A DNA stretch of 22,740 bases from a virus, in IMG/VR virus record IMGVR_UViG_3300012209_000384, positions 1 to 22,740 of that record. One strand, written 5' to 3'. Positions 1 through 6,800 of the stretch are shown one piece after another. Position 1 is the stretch's first letter. The number at the start of each line of letters is the position of its first letter. A model generated the notes under the pieces. That model saw only the letters and a program-made list of their open reading frames with translations, made no database searches and was not told the origin of the DNA. A program made the translations under genes and the position numbers.

Positions 1-133
1 ACAAAATCCCCCGCCCAAAAACAACGCCAGAAACAACCAGAGCCCAAAAGACAAAAACCCAAAAAATTTTTCAACGTAGGGTGGCGCGTGTTTTTTTTAA
101 GGGTTTACGGCGGGGGGGGGGGGGGGGGGGGGG
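1..133. other. Low-complexity left end with 22-base poly-G run
   Basis: The first ~110 bases are A- and C-rich with homopolymers (runs of A, T and C) and are far lower in GC than the rest of the window. They end in an uninterrupted run of 22 G (112-133). I see no gene or ribosome site here. The abrupt composition change and long mononucleotide run look more like a poor-quality contig end than phage sequence. A genuine terminal or intergenic poly-G tract cannot be excluded. Confidence 0.6.
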
Positions 134-206
134 AGGAGGAGGGGCGCCTGCCGGACGGAAGCAGACCGGCTCTTCCCCAGCAGCGGGACCTGCCCTGAAG
201 CGAAAT

Positions 207-281
207 ACCTCCTCACCTCCTCACCTCCTCTCACCAGCGGAAACATGGTGAGGAGGTAGGGGACCTCCTCACCTCCTCACC
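207..281. repeat. ACCTCCTC iteron cluster
   Basis: Three perfect head-to-tail copies of the 8-mer ACCTCCTC lie at 207-214, 215-222 and 223-230. One inverted copy (GAGGAGGT) follows at 250-257 and two more direct copies at 263-270 and 271-278. The unit resembles the anti-Shine-Dalgarno 3' end of 16S rRNA, and its complement resembles a ribosome site. The cluster ends 74-77 bases before the endolysin start. Function unknown: an operator array, an RNA structure or a recombination-prone simple repeat are all possible. Confidence 0.75.
247..273 (+). promoter_or_regulatory. Perfect 11-bp hairpin upstream of endolysin
   Basis: GGTGAGGAGGT (247-257) and ACCTCCTCACC (263-273) form a perfect 11-bp stem around the five-base loop AGGGG. 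The upstream ACCTCCTC copies (207-230) could pair with the same GAGGAGGT arm, so two mutually exclusive structures are possible in a + strand transcript, as in an attenuator. No U tract follows, so a simple intrinsic terminator is less likely. Role inferred only. Confidence 0.5.
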
Positions 282-354
282 TTCATGAGCACTGGTCTGG
301 TATCAGAACACCGTTCATCCGCCCCCCTGGTCAGCAGCATCACCGCGAGTTACC

Positions 355-1110
355 GTGAGCAGCATGAGCAAGGGTCTCGATTATGCGTTCAAGCCCCACC
401 CGGCTCCGGCGGCAATCAAGGCAGCTGGCGCCACCTGGGTCGGCCGGTACATCTCCTCCCTCCTGGCGAACGACGGCAACGGCAAGAACCTGCTGCCAGC
501 CGAGAAGAACCATCTGCTCGCGGCCGGGATCGAGATCGTGCTGTTCGTCGAGGAGGGCGCGCAGCGGATGCTGGGCGGCCACGCGGCCGGGGTCGCCGAT
601 GCCCAGCACGCCGTCGCGGTGGCCAAGGTCCTGGGCCTGGACGGCATCCCCTTCTACTACGCAGCCGACTGGGACGCGACCCCGGCCGAGCAGACGGCGA
701 TCAACGCCTACCTGGACGGCACGGCCTCGGTGCACGGCGTGGAGCGCAACGGCATCTACGGCGGCTACTACGTGGTCCAGCGCTGCCTGAACGCAGGCAA
801 GGCCCACTTTGCCTGCCAGACCCGGGCCTGGTCCGGCGGCCAGTGGGACTCCCGGGCGAACATCCGCCAGGGCGCGACCACGACCGTGGGCGGCGCCAGC
901 TGCGATGACGACCTGTCCATGACGGCCGACTTCGGCCAGTACCCGCGGCCGAAGGCGCCGGCCGTGAAGCCGGCCGTGCCGCCTGGCCAGTGGCTCGACC
1001 CGAAGGCGTGGACCTGGGCTGAGGCGACGATCACCGGCAAGGGCCTGGACGGCAAGCCGTACCAGTTCGCCTATAGCACCAAGACCGGCACCTGGGCCAA
1101 AGTGGCCTGA
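355..1110 (+). CDS. Endolysin-like protein, DUF1906 (GH25-like) glycoside hydrolase fold
   Basis: A 251-residue protein (GTG start; an internal ATG at 364 would remove three residues). Residues ~6-200 read as a DUF1906/Rv2525c-like TIM-barrel domain: an opening GLDYAFKPHP block, WVGRYIS, a strand ending in IVLFVEEG, FYYAADWDA in the middle, GIYGGYYVV, then a WSGGQWD block and a late CDDDLS acidic motif. In actinobacterial phages such domains act as cell-wall lysins. The last ~45 residues after a Pro/Ala linker contain a W-rich repeat-like segment (PKAWTWAEATI, KTGTWAKV) that could bind the wall. There is no signal peptide, so export would need a holin. No strong ribosome site lies before either start. 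The gene stands alone on the + strand, away from the tail genes. Which bond it cleaves cannot be read from sequence. Confidence 0.75.
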   Translation: MSSMSKGLDYAFKPHPAPAAIKAAGATWVGRYISSLLANDGNGKNLLPAEKNHLLAAGIEIVLFVEEGAQRMLGGHAAGVADAQHAVAVAKVLGLDGIPFYYAADWDATPAEQTAINAYLDGTASVHGVERNGIYGGYYVVQRCLNAGKAHFACQTRAWSGGQWDSRANIRQGATTTVGGASCDDDLSMTADFGQYPRPKAPAVKPAVPPGQWLDPKAWTWAEATITGKGLDGKPYQFAYSTKTGTWAKVA

Positions 1111-1317
1111 CCCGGGTGCCCTAGGTTCCTGGATAGAGTAGCCAGTCCAGGCGTAGCGCCGAAGGATGGGCTTGGCCTGGTGAGGCGGTCCAGGTAAAGC
1201 GGTGCAGAGCTAGGGCAGCAAGGCAAGGCAGTCTAGGCGGGGTACCGCGGCGACAGCATGGCTAGGCCCGGTGCGGCAGCCAAGGCTTAGCGTGGCCTGG
1301 CAACGCAAGGTGAGGCG
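1111..1317 (+). other. AGGC-rich untranslated stretch after the endolysin
   Basis: About 205 bases hold no convincing gene on either strand. The + strand is rich in short AGGC-centred words (AAGGC, TAGGC, GAGGC, CAGGC; about ten), while GCCT occurs only about twice. CTAG tetramers recur (near 1121, 1211, 1233 and 1262) although CTAG is usually rare in high-GC actinobacterial DNA. It lies between the endolysin stop and a hairpin, so it would form a long 3' untranslated region. I do not recognise a tRNA or a known RNA. Confidence 0.5.
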
Positions 1318-1347
1318 AGGCAGGACTGGTTACGGCCGGTCCTGCCT
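1318..1347 (+). terminator. Hairpin terminator between convergent genes
   Basis: AGGCAGGAC (1318-1326) pairs with GTCCTGCCT (1339-1347). A wobble pair and two G-C pairs extend the stem to 12 bp with a six-base loop, and TTT at 1347-1349 closes it. The wobble is a U-G pair only in + strand RNA, so it fits best as the terminator of the endolysin transcript. It sits just before the stop of the opposing membrane-protein gene and may also slow that transcript. Confidence 0.6.
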
Positions 1348-1357
1348 TTCGCTCCAG

Positions 1358-1663
1358 CTAGCAGCCGAACTGCCGTTTCAGCGTCAGGAAGTCCTCATAC
1401 AGCTCGTACTGGCCTTCCCGGCTGGGGTTAGCCGCCGGCCTGGGCGGCTTCGGGACCGGGCTGGCAGTTATCAGCCTGATCACTGCGCACCAGCGCAGGT
1501 CAGAGGCGCGCTGGTTAGCAGCGATCCGGCTGGAGTTGGACGCGCTGATGAAGAACACGTACCAGAGCCCGCCGAGCAGCAAGAAGACGGCGAGCACGAT
1601 AGCGACGATAGACAGCAGGGTTGCCCCTGACCTGGGCAGCTCGTCCGCCGGCTTAGGGTCCAC
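1358..1663 (-). CDS. Small single-span membrane protein, lysis-accessory candidate
   Basis: A 101-residue protein with a GTG start preceded by AGGAG about eight bases upstream. Residues ~14-40 form one strongly hydrophobic helix (LLSIVAIVLAVFLLLGGLWYVFFIS). The remainder is soluble with a basic/proline segment (SPVPKPPRPA) and an acidic-aromatic C-terminus (GQYELYEDFL). The start overlaps the stop of the upstream membrane-protein gene by 11 bases, so the two are probably translationally coupled. Small membrane-protein pairs near an endolysin are commonly holin or holin-like genes, but no family is recognised here and the pair lies on the opposite strand from the lysin. Function is inference from position and topology. 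Confidence 0.6.
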   Translation of the reverse strand: MDPKPADELPRSGATLLSIVAIVLAVFLLLGGLWYVFFISASNSSRIAANQRASDLRWCAVIRLITASPVPKPPRPAANPSREGQYELYEDFLTLKRQFGC

Positions 1664-1958
1664 TGGGGGTGCTCCTGCCGCGCCGCATGTCCAGTTCCCT
1701 TTCCGTTTCGTTCACCCGGATGGCCAGGGCCTCGTACGCCCGGTTAGCGGCTTTGTTGTACTCTTCCAGCCGGTCGGTCAGGTCCTTGGTGGCCAGGGTG
1801 TTGTCCCGCAGCACGGTCGCCGTCTTCCAGATAGCCCGGACCAGAGCCGCCACGCCGCCCAGCACGACGACAGCCGAAGCCAGGATCGCGGTGATCGTCA
1901 GTGCTATGGCGCTAGACGATTCGGCGGCAGCGGCCAGGATCAATTTTCCTCTCTTCAC
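1653..1958 (-). CDS. Membrane protein with coiled-coil tail, putative holin
   Basis: A 101-residue protein with a GTG start and GGAG seven bases upstream. After MKRGK, residues ~6-45 are hydrophobic (one long helix or a tight pair: SSAIALTITAILASAVVVLGG is the core). Residues ~46-90 are a charged heptad-rich helix (DNTLATKDLTDRLEEYNKAA, AIRVNETERELDMR). An N-terminal anchor followed by a long amphipathic helix is the layout of several putative actinophage holins, including DUF2746-type proteins, though I cannot assign the family from memory alone. It is the first gene of a two-gene leftward unit diverging from the regulator cassette, 127 bases away. Confidence 0.6.
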   Translation of the reverse strand: MKRGKLILAAAAESSSAIALTITAILASAVVVLGGVAALVRAIWKTATVLRDNTLATKDLTDRLEEYNKAANRAYEALAIRVNETERELDMRRGRSTPSGP

Positions 1959-2049
1959 CGGGTGTCTCCAGTATGAGCCCGGCCACGGACAATGAGTTAG
2001 TTCCTCCTGGTCAGCCCCCGGTTACCGTGCCTGCCTTCTGCTATCTTAT

Positions 2050-2079
2050 TTGACAAGCACTTTGGTAGTCTGGTACTTT
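2050..2079 (+). promoter_or_regulatory. Sigma70-type promoter of the regulator cassette
   Basis: A perfect -35 box TTGACA (2050-2055) and a -10 box TACTTT (2074-2079, fitting the actinobacterial TANNNT pattern) are separated by 18 bases. Initiation about seven bases beyond the -10 falls at or next to the ATG at 2086, which would give a leaderless or nearly leaderless mRNA. No ribosome site precedes that ATG, which agrees. The TTG within the -35 box is also in frame with the gene but is unlikely to be the start. Confidence 0.7.
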
Positions 2080-2082
2080 GGT
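2059..2082 (+). promoter_or_regulatory. Three tandem 8-bp operator repeats over the promoter
   Basis: ACTTTGGT (2059-2066), AGTCTGGT (2067-2074) and ACTTTGGT (2075-2082) stand head to tail with no spacer, consensus A(C/G)T(T/C)TGGT. They fill the -35/-10 spacer and cover the -10 box. The first gene downstream encodes a ribbon-helix-helix protein, a family that often binds short tandem repeats cooperatively and represses its own promoter. The site assignment is inference; the repeat is direct observation. Confidence 0.6.
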
Positions 2083-2085
2083 GAC

Positions 2086-2268
2086 ATGGACCAGGAAGAC
2101 CCCGAGCGGGCAATGAGCATCCGGGTACCGGAGAGCCAGCACCGCCAGCTGCGGGCGCTGTACGTGGCGACCGGGCGATCCATGAAATCGATGATCAACG
2201 AGGCCATCCAAGAGTGGCTCGCCAGGCAGGAGAAGGAAAATGGGACTGATCCACAGCAGGGCCAGTAA
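2086..2268 (+). CDS. Ribbon-helix-helix (CopG/Arc-like) regulator
   Basis: A 60-residue protein. Residues ~9-15 form the basic beta strand (AMSIRVP), followed by helix 1 (ESQHRQLRALYVATG) and helix 2 (SMKSMINEAIQEWLARQEKE), the complete ribbon-helix-helix fold of small dimeric DNA-binding proteins. The tail is polar (NGTDPQQGQ). ATG 2086 is chosen because the promoter would start transcription there and because an upstream TTG start would lie in the -35 box. ATG 2113 is possible but would leave only the core fold. It is the first gene of a rightward cassette and overlaps the next gene by 29 bases. Probable job: autorepressor of the cassette through the three-copy repeat. Confidence 0.75.
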   Translation: MDQEDPERAMSIRVPESQHRQLRALYVATGRSMKSMINEAIQEWLARQEKENGTDPQQGQ

Positions 2269-2572
2269 GCAGCGGGACAAGGCCGCGGCCCGGGTGCTGA
2301 AGGACGAGCACGAGGACAACGCCGAGGCGCGCAGGCAGGCCGACCTGGCCGGCAAGCCCTGGTACCTCCAGAAGACGATCGGCAGCGCCATCCAGGCGGC
2401 AGGACGGCAGCACGCCGCTGCTGAGAAGGCCGCTGACGCAGAGTTCTTCGCGCCGAGCGCGGCCGATGGCGTCGCCGAGCGCATGAGCACGCTGCGCGAC
2501 CTGCACCAGCGCGGCATCCTGGACGACGACGAGTTCGCCGCCAAGCGCGCCGAGATCCTGGGGAGCCTGTAG
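2240..2572 (+). CDS. SHOCT-domain protein
   Basis: A 110-residue protein with a strong ribosome site (AGGAGAAGGA) six bases or so before the ATG. The last ~30 residues (STLRDLHQRGILDDDEFAAK then RAEILGSL) match the SHOCT short C-terminal helical domain: leucine-rich first helix, a GILDDDEF turn, then a KRAEIL helix. The N-terminal part is charged and alanine-rich, likely helical, with a W at residue ~42 (GKPWYLQKTIG). SHOCT domains usually help oligomerisation in proteins of many functions, so no activity can be named. It lies within the regulator's 3' end and is followed two bases later by the next gene, so the set is co-transcribed. Confidence 0.7.
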   Translation: MGLIHSRASKQRDKAAARVLKDEHEDNAEARRQADLAGKPWYLQKTIGSAIQAAGRQHAAAEKAADAEFFAPSAADGVAERMSTLRDLHQRGILDDDEFAAKRAEILGSL

Positions 2573-2574
2573 GG

Positions 2575-2844
2575 GTGAAGAACTACGTCTGCACCGTCAA
2601 CGGGACCACGACCTTCACGCTGAGCGGGGAGACCGCAGGCGAGGTCGCGGCCCGGATCCGCAGGGACGGCAAGGCCGGCCTGATCACCAGCGACGACCAC
2701 GTCCTGACGATCGACCCGGCGAAGATCGCCACGCTGGATGTCATGGTCATGTTCCGTGTCGGCGGCAGCGCCGAAGTCCAGCCGCCGCCCGCCAAGTTCA
2801 AGCCGGCGCCGGCAACGGCGCCAGAAGTGACAACGAGGTCATGA
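2575..2844 (+). CDS. Small protein of unknown function
   Basis: An 89-residue protein starting at GTG two bases after the SHOCT stop and ending in an ATGA overlap with the secreted-protein gene. It reads as a compact alternating beta/alpha fold: YVCTVNGTTTFTLSGETAGE suggests a beta hairpin, AARIRRDGKAGLIT a helix, and VLTIDPAKIATLDVMVMFRV further strands. The tail is rich in proline, alanine and lysine. No family recognised and no signal peptide. The overlaps on both sides argue that it is a real member of the operon. Confidence 0.6.
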   Translation: MKNYVCTVNGTTTFTLSGETAGEVAARIRRDGKAGLITSDDHVLTIDPAKIATLDVMVMFRVGGSAEVQPPPAKFKPAPATAPEVTTRS

Positions 2845-3296
2845 GACTCTCAGTCGCACTTGCAGGTGCACTTGCTGCCCTGTGCCTCGCCGCGGCCCCG
2901 GCCGCTCAGGCATCCGCCCATCCTGCCCCGAAGGTTACCTCCAGCTACACGTGCCACAAGGCGGTCGACCCGCTGAACTCAAAGAACCCGGACGGCAGCT
3001 GGCACTACGACAGGCAGTGCGACCTGAGCGTCACGGCCGCCGGCCTGGTGAGCTTCAGGGTCGTCACCGCAGGAGCCCGCGGTACGACGGTCATGTTCTT
3101 CGAGTCGCAGCCCGCAGAATGGCTCAACGGAGTCCAGCAGCCGCAGGGCATGGGAGCCGGCCACCAGCCCGAGACGCTGCCCTACAGCCTGACTGCCGCG
3201 GTCCCCGGCGGCTGGCGGTACCTGTGGACATGGACGGTGACGCTGCCGCTGAATCAGCAGGTGCCTCACATGTACGTGACCTCGGTCAGGCGCTAG
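2841..3296 (+). CDS. Secreted protein of unknown function
   Basis: A 151-residue protein with a clear Sec signal peptide: MR, then a hydrophobic core (LSVALAGALAALCLAAA), then an AXA site (AQA-SA or ASA-HP, near residues 23-27). The mature ~125 residues carry two cysteines (C38 and C60) that could form a disulphide, and a beta-rich pattern (CDLSVTAAGLVSFRVVTAG, WRYLWTWTVTLPL). It resembles a small exported beta sandwich, but I do not recognise a family. As the last gene of a regulated rightward cassette ending in a strong terminator, it may be an accessory (moron) product acting on the host surface, for example in superinfection exclusion; that role is inference. Confidence 0.7.
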   Translation: MRLSVALAGALAALCLAAAPAAQASAHPAPKVTSSYTCHKAVDPLNSKNPDGSWHYDRQCDLSVTAAGLVSFRVVTAGARGTTVMFFESQPAEWLNGVQQPQGMGAGHQPETLPYSLTAAVPGGWRYLWTWTVTLPLNQQVPHMYVTSVRR

Positions 3297-3304
3297 GCAG
3301 CAAC

Positions 3305-3340
3305 CTGAGCGGCCAGGAGTGCGGCCTCCTGGCCGCTCAG
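3305..3340. terminator. Perfect 15-bp bidirectional hairpin terminator
   Basis: CTGAGCGGCCAGGAG (3305-3319) and CTCCTGGCCGCTCAG (3326-3340) pair perfectly over 15 bp around a six-base loop. It sits in the 50-base gap between the stop of the rightward secreted-protein gene (3296) and the stop of the leftward tail operon (3347), so it can end both transcripts. There is no U tract, as is usual for actinobacterial hairpin terminators. Confidence 0.85.
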
Positions 3341-3346
3341 CCATGC

Positions 3347-3877
3347 CTACTGAAGCTGGGTGCAGCGGCCCCAGGAGCCCGGCTGCACGACGGTTCCGGT
3401 GGCGTTGGAGACGTTCTGGGCCCAGGCCAGCGCGACGCTGCCGGAGCTGCCGGCCGTGAAAGCCGAGGTCTCCCGGAAGCACTGGACCAGGGTGACTGAG
3501 TTCCGGGCACAGCCGTACGGGATGCCCGCGCCGTAGCTGTGCACGCCATGGCGCGACGTGATGTTGTCGGCGCTCGCGTCGGAGGACGTCGACCCGGGGC
3601 CGCTGCACTGGCGGAAGCCCGAGGTGCCGGTCGGGACAATCCACGCCACGGAGATATCCGCGGCGGCCAGGCCGGAGAAGGCGACCTCGAACTCGACGAC
3701 GTAGACGCCGCCCGCGACCACCGGGAAGCTCAGGTACGGGTCGGCGGTCTCGGTGGTCACCGAGGGCCGGGTAGTGGCAGCCGGAGTGATGACGAACATC
3801 GGCTCCATGCTGGACAGCTGGCCAGCGGTGATGTCCTGGCCTGCCGTCCAGGTCGGGAACTGGTAAGGGGTTGTCAT
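3347..3877 (-). CDS. Minor tail or fibre-like protein, last gene of the tail operon
   Basis: A 176-residue protein with GAGG before the ATG, starting five bases after the hub-like gene's stop. The N-terminus (MTTPYQFPTWTAGQDITAGQ) is the kind of attachment peptide common at the start of actinophage fibre proteins. The remainder is beta-rich with YLSFPVVAGGVYVVEFEVAF, a pattern compatible with a trimeric jelly-roll head domain. The C-terminal end has a repeated Ser/Thr/Gly character and closes with GSWGRCTQLQ. Its position after the hub-like protein and before the operon terminator suggests a receptor-binding or decoration role. No firm family assignment. Confidence 0.6.
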   Translation of the reverse strand: MTTPYQFPTWTAGQDITAGQLSSMEPMFVITPAATTRPSVTTETADPYLSFPVVAGGVYVVEFEVAFSGLAAADISVAWIVPTGTSGFRQCSGPGSTSSDASADNITSRHGVHSYGAGIPYGCARNSVTLVQCFRETSAFTAGSSGSVALAWAQNVSNATGTVVQPGSWGRCTQLQ

Positions 3878-3882
3878 CTGCC

Positions 3883-6800
3883 TCAGATCCCTGTGGTGGC
3901 CGGGTAGAACAAGCTGACGGCCTCACCTGCATTGTGCGACAGGACGACACCGTTGATGCTCCTGGTGATCTGGAACGTCTGCGGGCTGGTGAGGCCGGTG
4001 ATGCCGTGGACGGTGATCCGCTCGCCGTTCATGATCACGTCGAACGGGAAGTCGCTGGCCGCCACGGTCCACAGCGGGAAGCCGGGGTCGGTCGTGGCCA
4101 CCTGCATCGTGGTGTCGCTGGGGCCGATGCCCACGTCCAGCTGGCTGCCGTCGGTATCGGCCTTGCCGTAGTAGGCGCCGTTGTCGGAGACGGCCGTGAA
4201 GTACGGCAGCGCCGGGACGGCATTCCAGCCGATCGTCCAGGTGTAGATGCCCAGCGTCTCGGTCCAGCCGACCGCCAGCTGCTGGATCAGCTCCGGCGGC
4301 AGCCAGGGCGGCGGGTGGGAGATGGTCAGCAAGTCGCCGACATCCAGCGAGGTGATCGGGCCGAAGACGGCGCCGATCTCGGCGTTGCGGGCCAGGTTGA
4401 CGTTGATCTGGGGGAACCGCGGCTGGTCCACCGACCCGATCGACCGCAGCCAGCCGGCCACGCCAGGCAGCTGCTCGTCGGAGGCCACGTTGACCGTGTA
4501 GGTCTTCGGGTACGGGCCGACGCCGGCCGGCGGCGGGTTTACTGACAGCCGGCCCGTCTGGGTGGATGCAGTAAACGACGAGCCGCCGGTACGAGTGACC
4601 GTGATGCTGTTGGCCAGCAGCTGGTCGTCATCGGTCGGCGCGAGCGGCGCGACCAGCTGGGACTGGGCGTAGTCCAGCGCGCAGACCGGCGTCTGATTGC
4701 ACATGTCGACCCGGGTCCGGTAGCCCAGGCCGAACATCCTGCGCGGCTCGTACAGCTGGCCCAGGTCGGCGTTCTCGCACTCCTGGAGCAGGGACATCAG
4801 GGTGCCCGGCTGCTGCGCGCCCATCAGCGCCGTGTCCTCGTTGCTGCCGGTGACCTCGGTGTCCACGCCTTCCTCGGAGCAGAGCCGCTGGAACCGGTCG
4901 GCAGCCTGCTCGCCCTCGTAGGCTGCTGCAGCGAAGGCCATCTCGCTGATGTCGGTCGTGATGTACTGCACGGCCGGGGCGCCGAGCGAGGTGGTCCGGA
5001 GCAGGCCGCCGGGGTTGACGATGACCTGGGTGACCGTGGAAACTCCCACGCCGGCCACCGAGCCGCTGAACAGCAGCTCGGTGGAGTCCTGGCCGGGCGG
5101 GACGACGCCGAGGACCCAGGTGATGCTGGTGCCGTTCTGCTGAAGCTCGGCCGTGACGATCAGCGGGACGCCGTTGACATGGAACTGCTCGGCGCCCGAG
5201 GTGAAGATGACCGCTCCGGCGGCGGAATAGCCGGTCAAAGTCAGCGTGCCGCCCGTGCCGTAGATGACGTCCAGCTGGTAGATGCTGCCGGTGGTGAACA
5301 TCCTGGCGAGCACGCCGAGGTTGGTGTCCCCGGCCGCCGGGACGTCCAGCAGGAACCGCAGCGTGTTCGCCGACACGACGCCGACCGAGCTGGCGCTGTA
5401 GGTCATCTGGAGCTTGCCGCCGGCCCCGTTCCCGCCGGTACCTCCGCCATTGACGTTAAAGCCCAGGCCGCCGCCGCCACCGCCGCCGCCGCCAGGACCT
5501 GACCCGTTGCCCCCGTGACCGCCCGTGGAGCCTCCGGTTCCGCCCTTGCCCCCGCCGGCCACCGGGGTGGCCCCGACCGACCCGCCAGGCGTCGCGGCGT
5601 TCCGGCCCGCCGGGCCGGCCGATGACGGGCCGGCCGAGCCTCCGCCGCTGGCCGCACCGGAGCCGGTGTCCGTCCCGCCCTTGCCGCCAAGGCGCAGCAC
5701 CTGGCCGACCGAGCCGCTGCCGCCGCCGCCGGACCCGCCGGCCGACCGGGAAGGAACCCCGCCGGGAGTAACCAGCAGCTTCGTTACCCCGTTGTAGGTG
5801 AACTTGGTCTGGGTGCCCAGCGTGCCCAGGTGGTTCGAGGTGCCGCCGACACCGCCCGTGCCGACCTGCCAGGTGTACGGCAGGCCCGGTTCCACCGGGA
5901 TGACGGTCTTGCCGTAGCCGCCGCCGCCGCCGCCGAAGCCGCCCGGGTGCGGCGTGCTCTCCACCGCGGTGCCCACGCCTCCGGCCCCGGGCCCGCCAGG
6001 GCTCCAGCCCTCGACGGTCAGGCTGAACACGCCCGGCGGGATGACCCCGGACCCTGACCCGGACGGGAAGATGACGGTATTGAGCTTGGCCGCGGGCGCG
6101 CCGGCCCCGATGACGCCGTTCCACGACGAGCCGTTCAGCACCGGGATGGCGGCCGACCCCGGGAACGGGCTGGCATTGGACAGGGTCGGCACGCCGGAGA
6201 TCGTCATCGGCTGCACGCCCTGGACAGCGGACGCCAGGCGGGTTGCGGAGGTCCCGTCATCGGCCGGCCAGAAGCCCGCGGGCGCGGCGGCGCCGGTCAG
6301 GTTCTGGTAGTACCGGGTCAGGGCCGTGCCCAGGGTGGCCGCTCCGGACTGGGTCAGGCGCCGGATGATCCCGGCTACGGTGATCTGGGTGAAGACGTCC
6401 TGGCCGGTGGTATCCCACTGCGGCGGCCAGGCCGGCACTTCGCCCCAGAAGCGGTAGTCCAGGGTGCTCATCAGCGGGTCGGTAGGCGCCGACAGCCGCA
6501 GCTGGTTGTTCCTGCCCAGGTCGCCGAAGTACGGGCCGGCCGGATTCCGCGGGCTGAAGCGGCCGTCGCGGTTGTTGATGGTCAGGCCCAAGGCACCGGG
6601 GCTGATCGTCGAGGCCTCGTTCGGCCGGCCGCGGCCGATGGTGATGGCATCGCGCTGGTAGACGAAATCGGTGATGTCGATCCAGGTGCCGCCGACGAAC
6701 AGCTCGACGAAGATGACCAGCGGCTGCAGCGGGAAAACCTGCGGCGGGTTGACCACCTGGCCGCTGGCGATGAAGCCGGGCTTGGGCACCGCGACGCTGC

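Noticed and set aside
112-133. G-quadruplex control element
   Set aside because: The run could fold as a quadruplex, but its setting in low-quality-looking end sequence makes an artefact more likely.
207-281. CRISPR array
   Set aside because: The 8-bp units are contiguous or irregularly spaced, without spacers of constant length, and no cas genes are present.
1915-1991. Short TTG-initiated leader frame after an AGGAGG at the start of the membrane-protein unit
   Set aside because: The AGGAGG is strong but ten bases from TTG, and the frame is only about 26 codons, overlapping the membrane-protein gene; nothing else supports it.
2979-3950. 323-codon leftward open frame across the terminator
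   Set aside because: It runs through the perfect hairpin, is opposite the secreted-protein gene and out of frame with the 176-residue tail protein, and has shadow-type composition.
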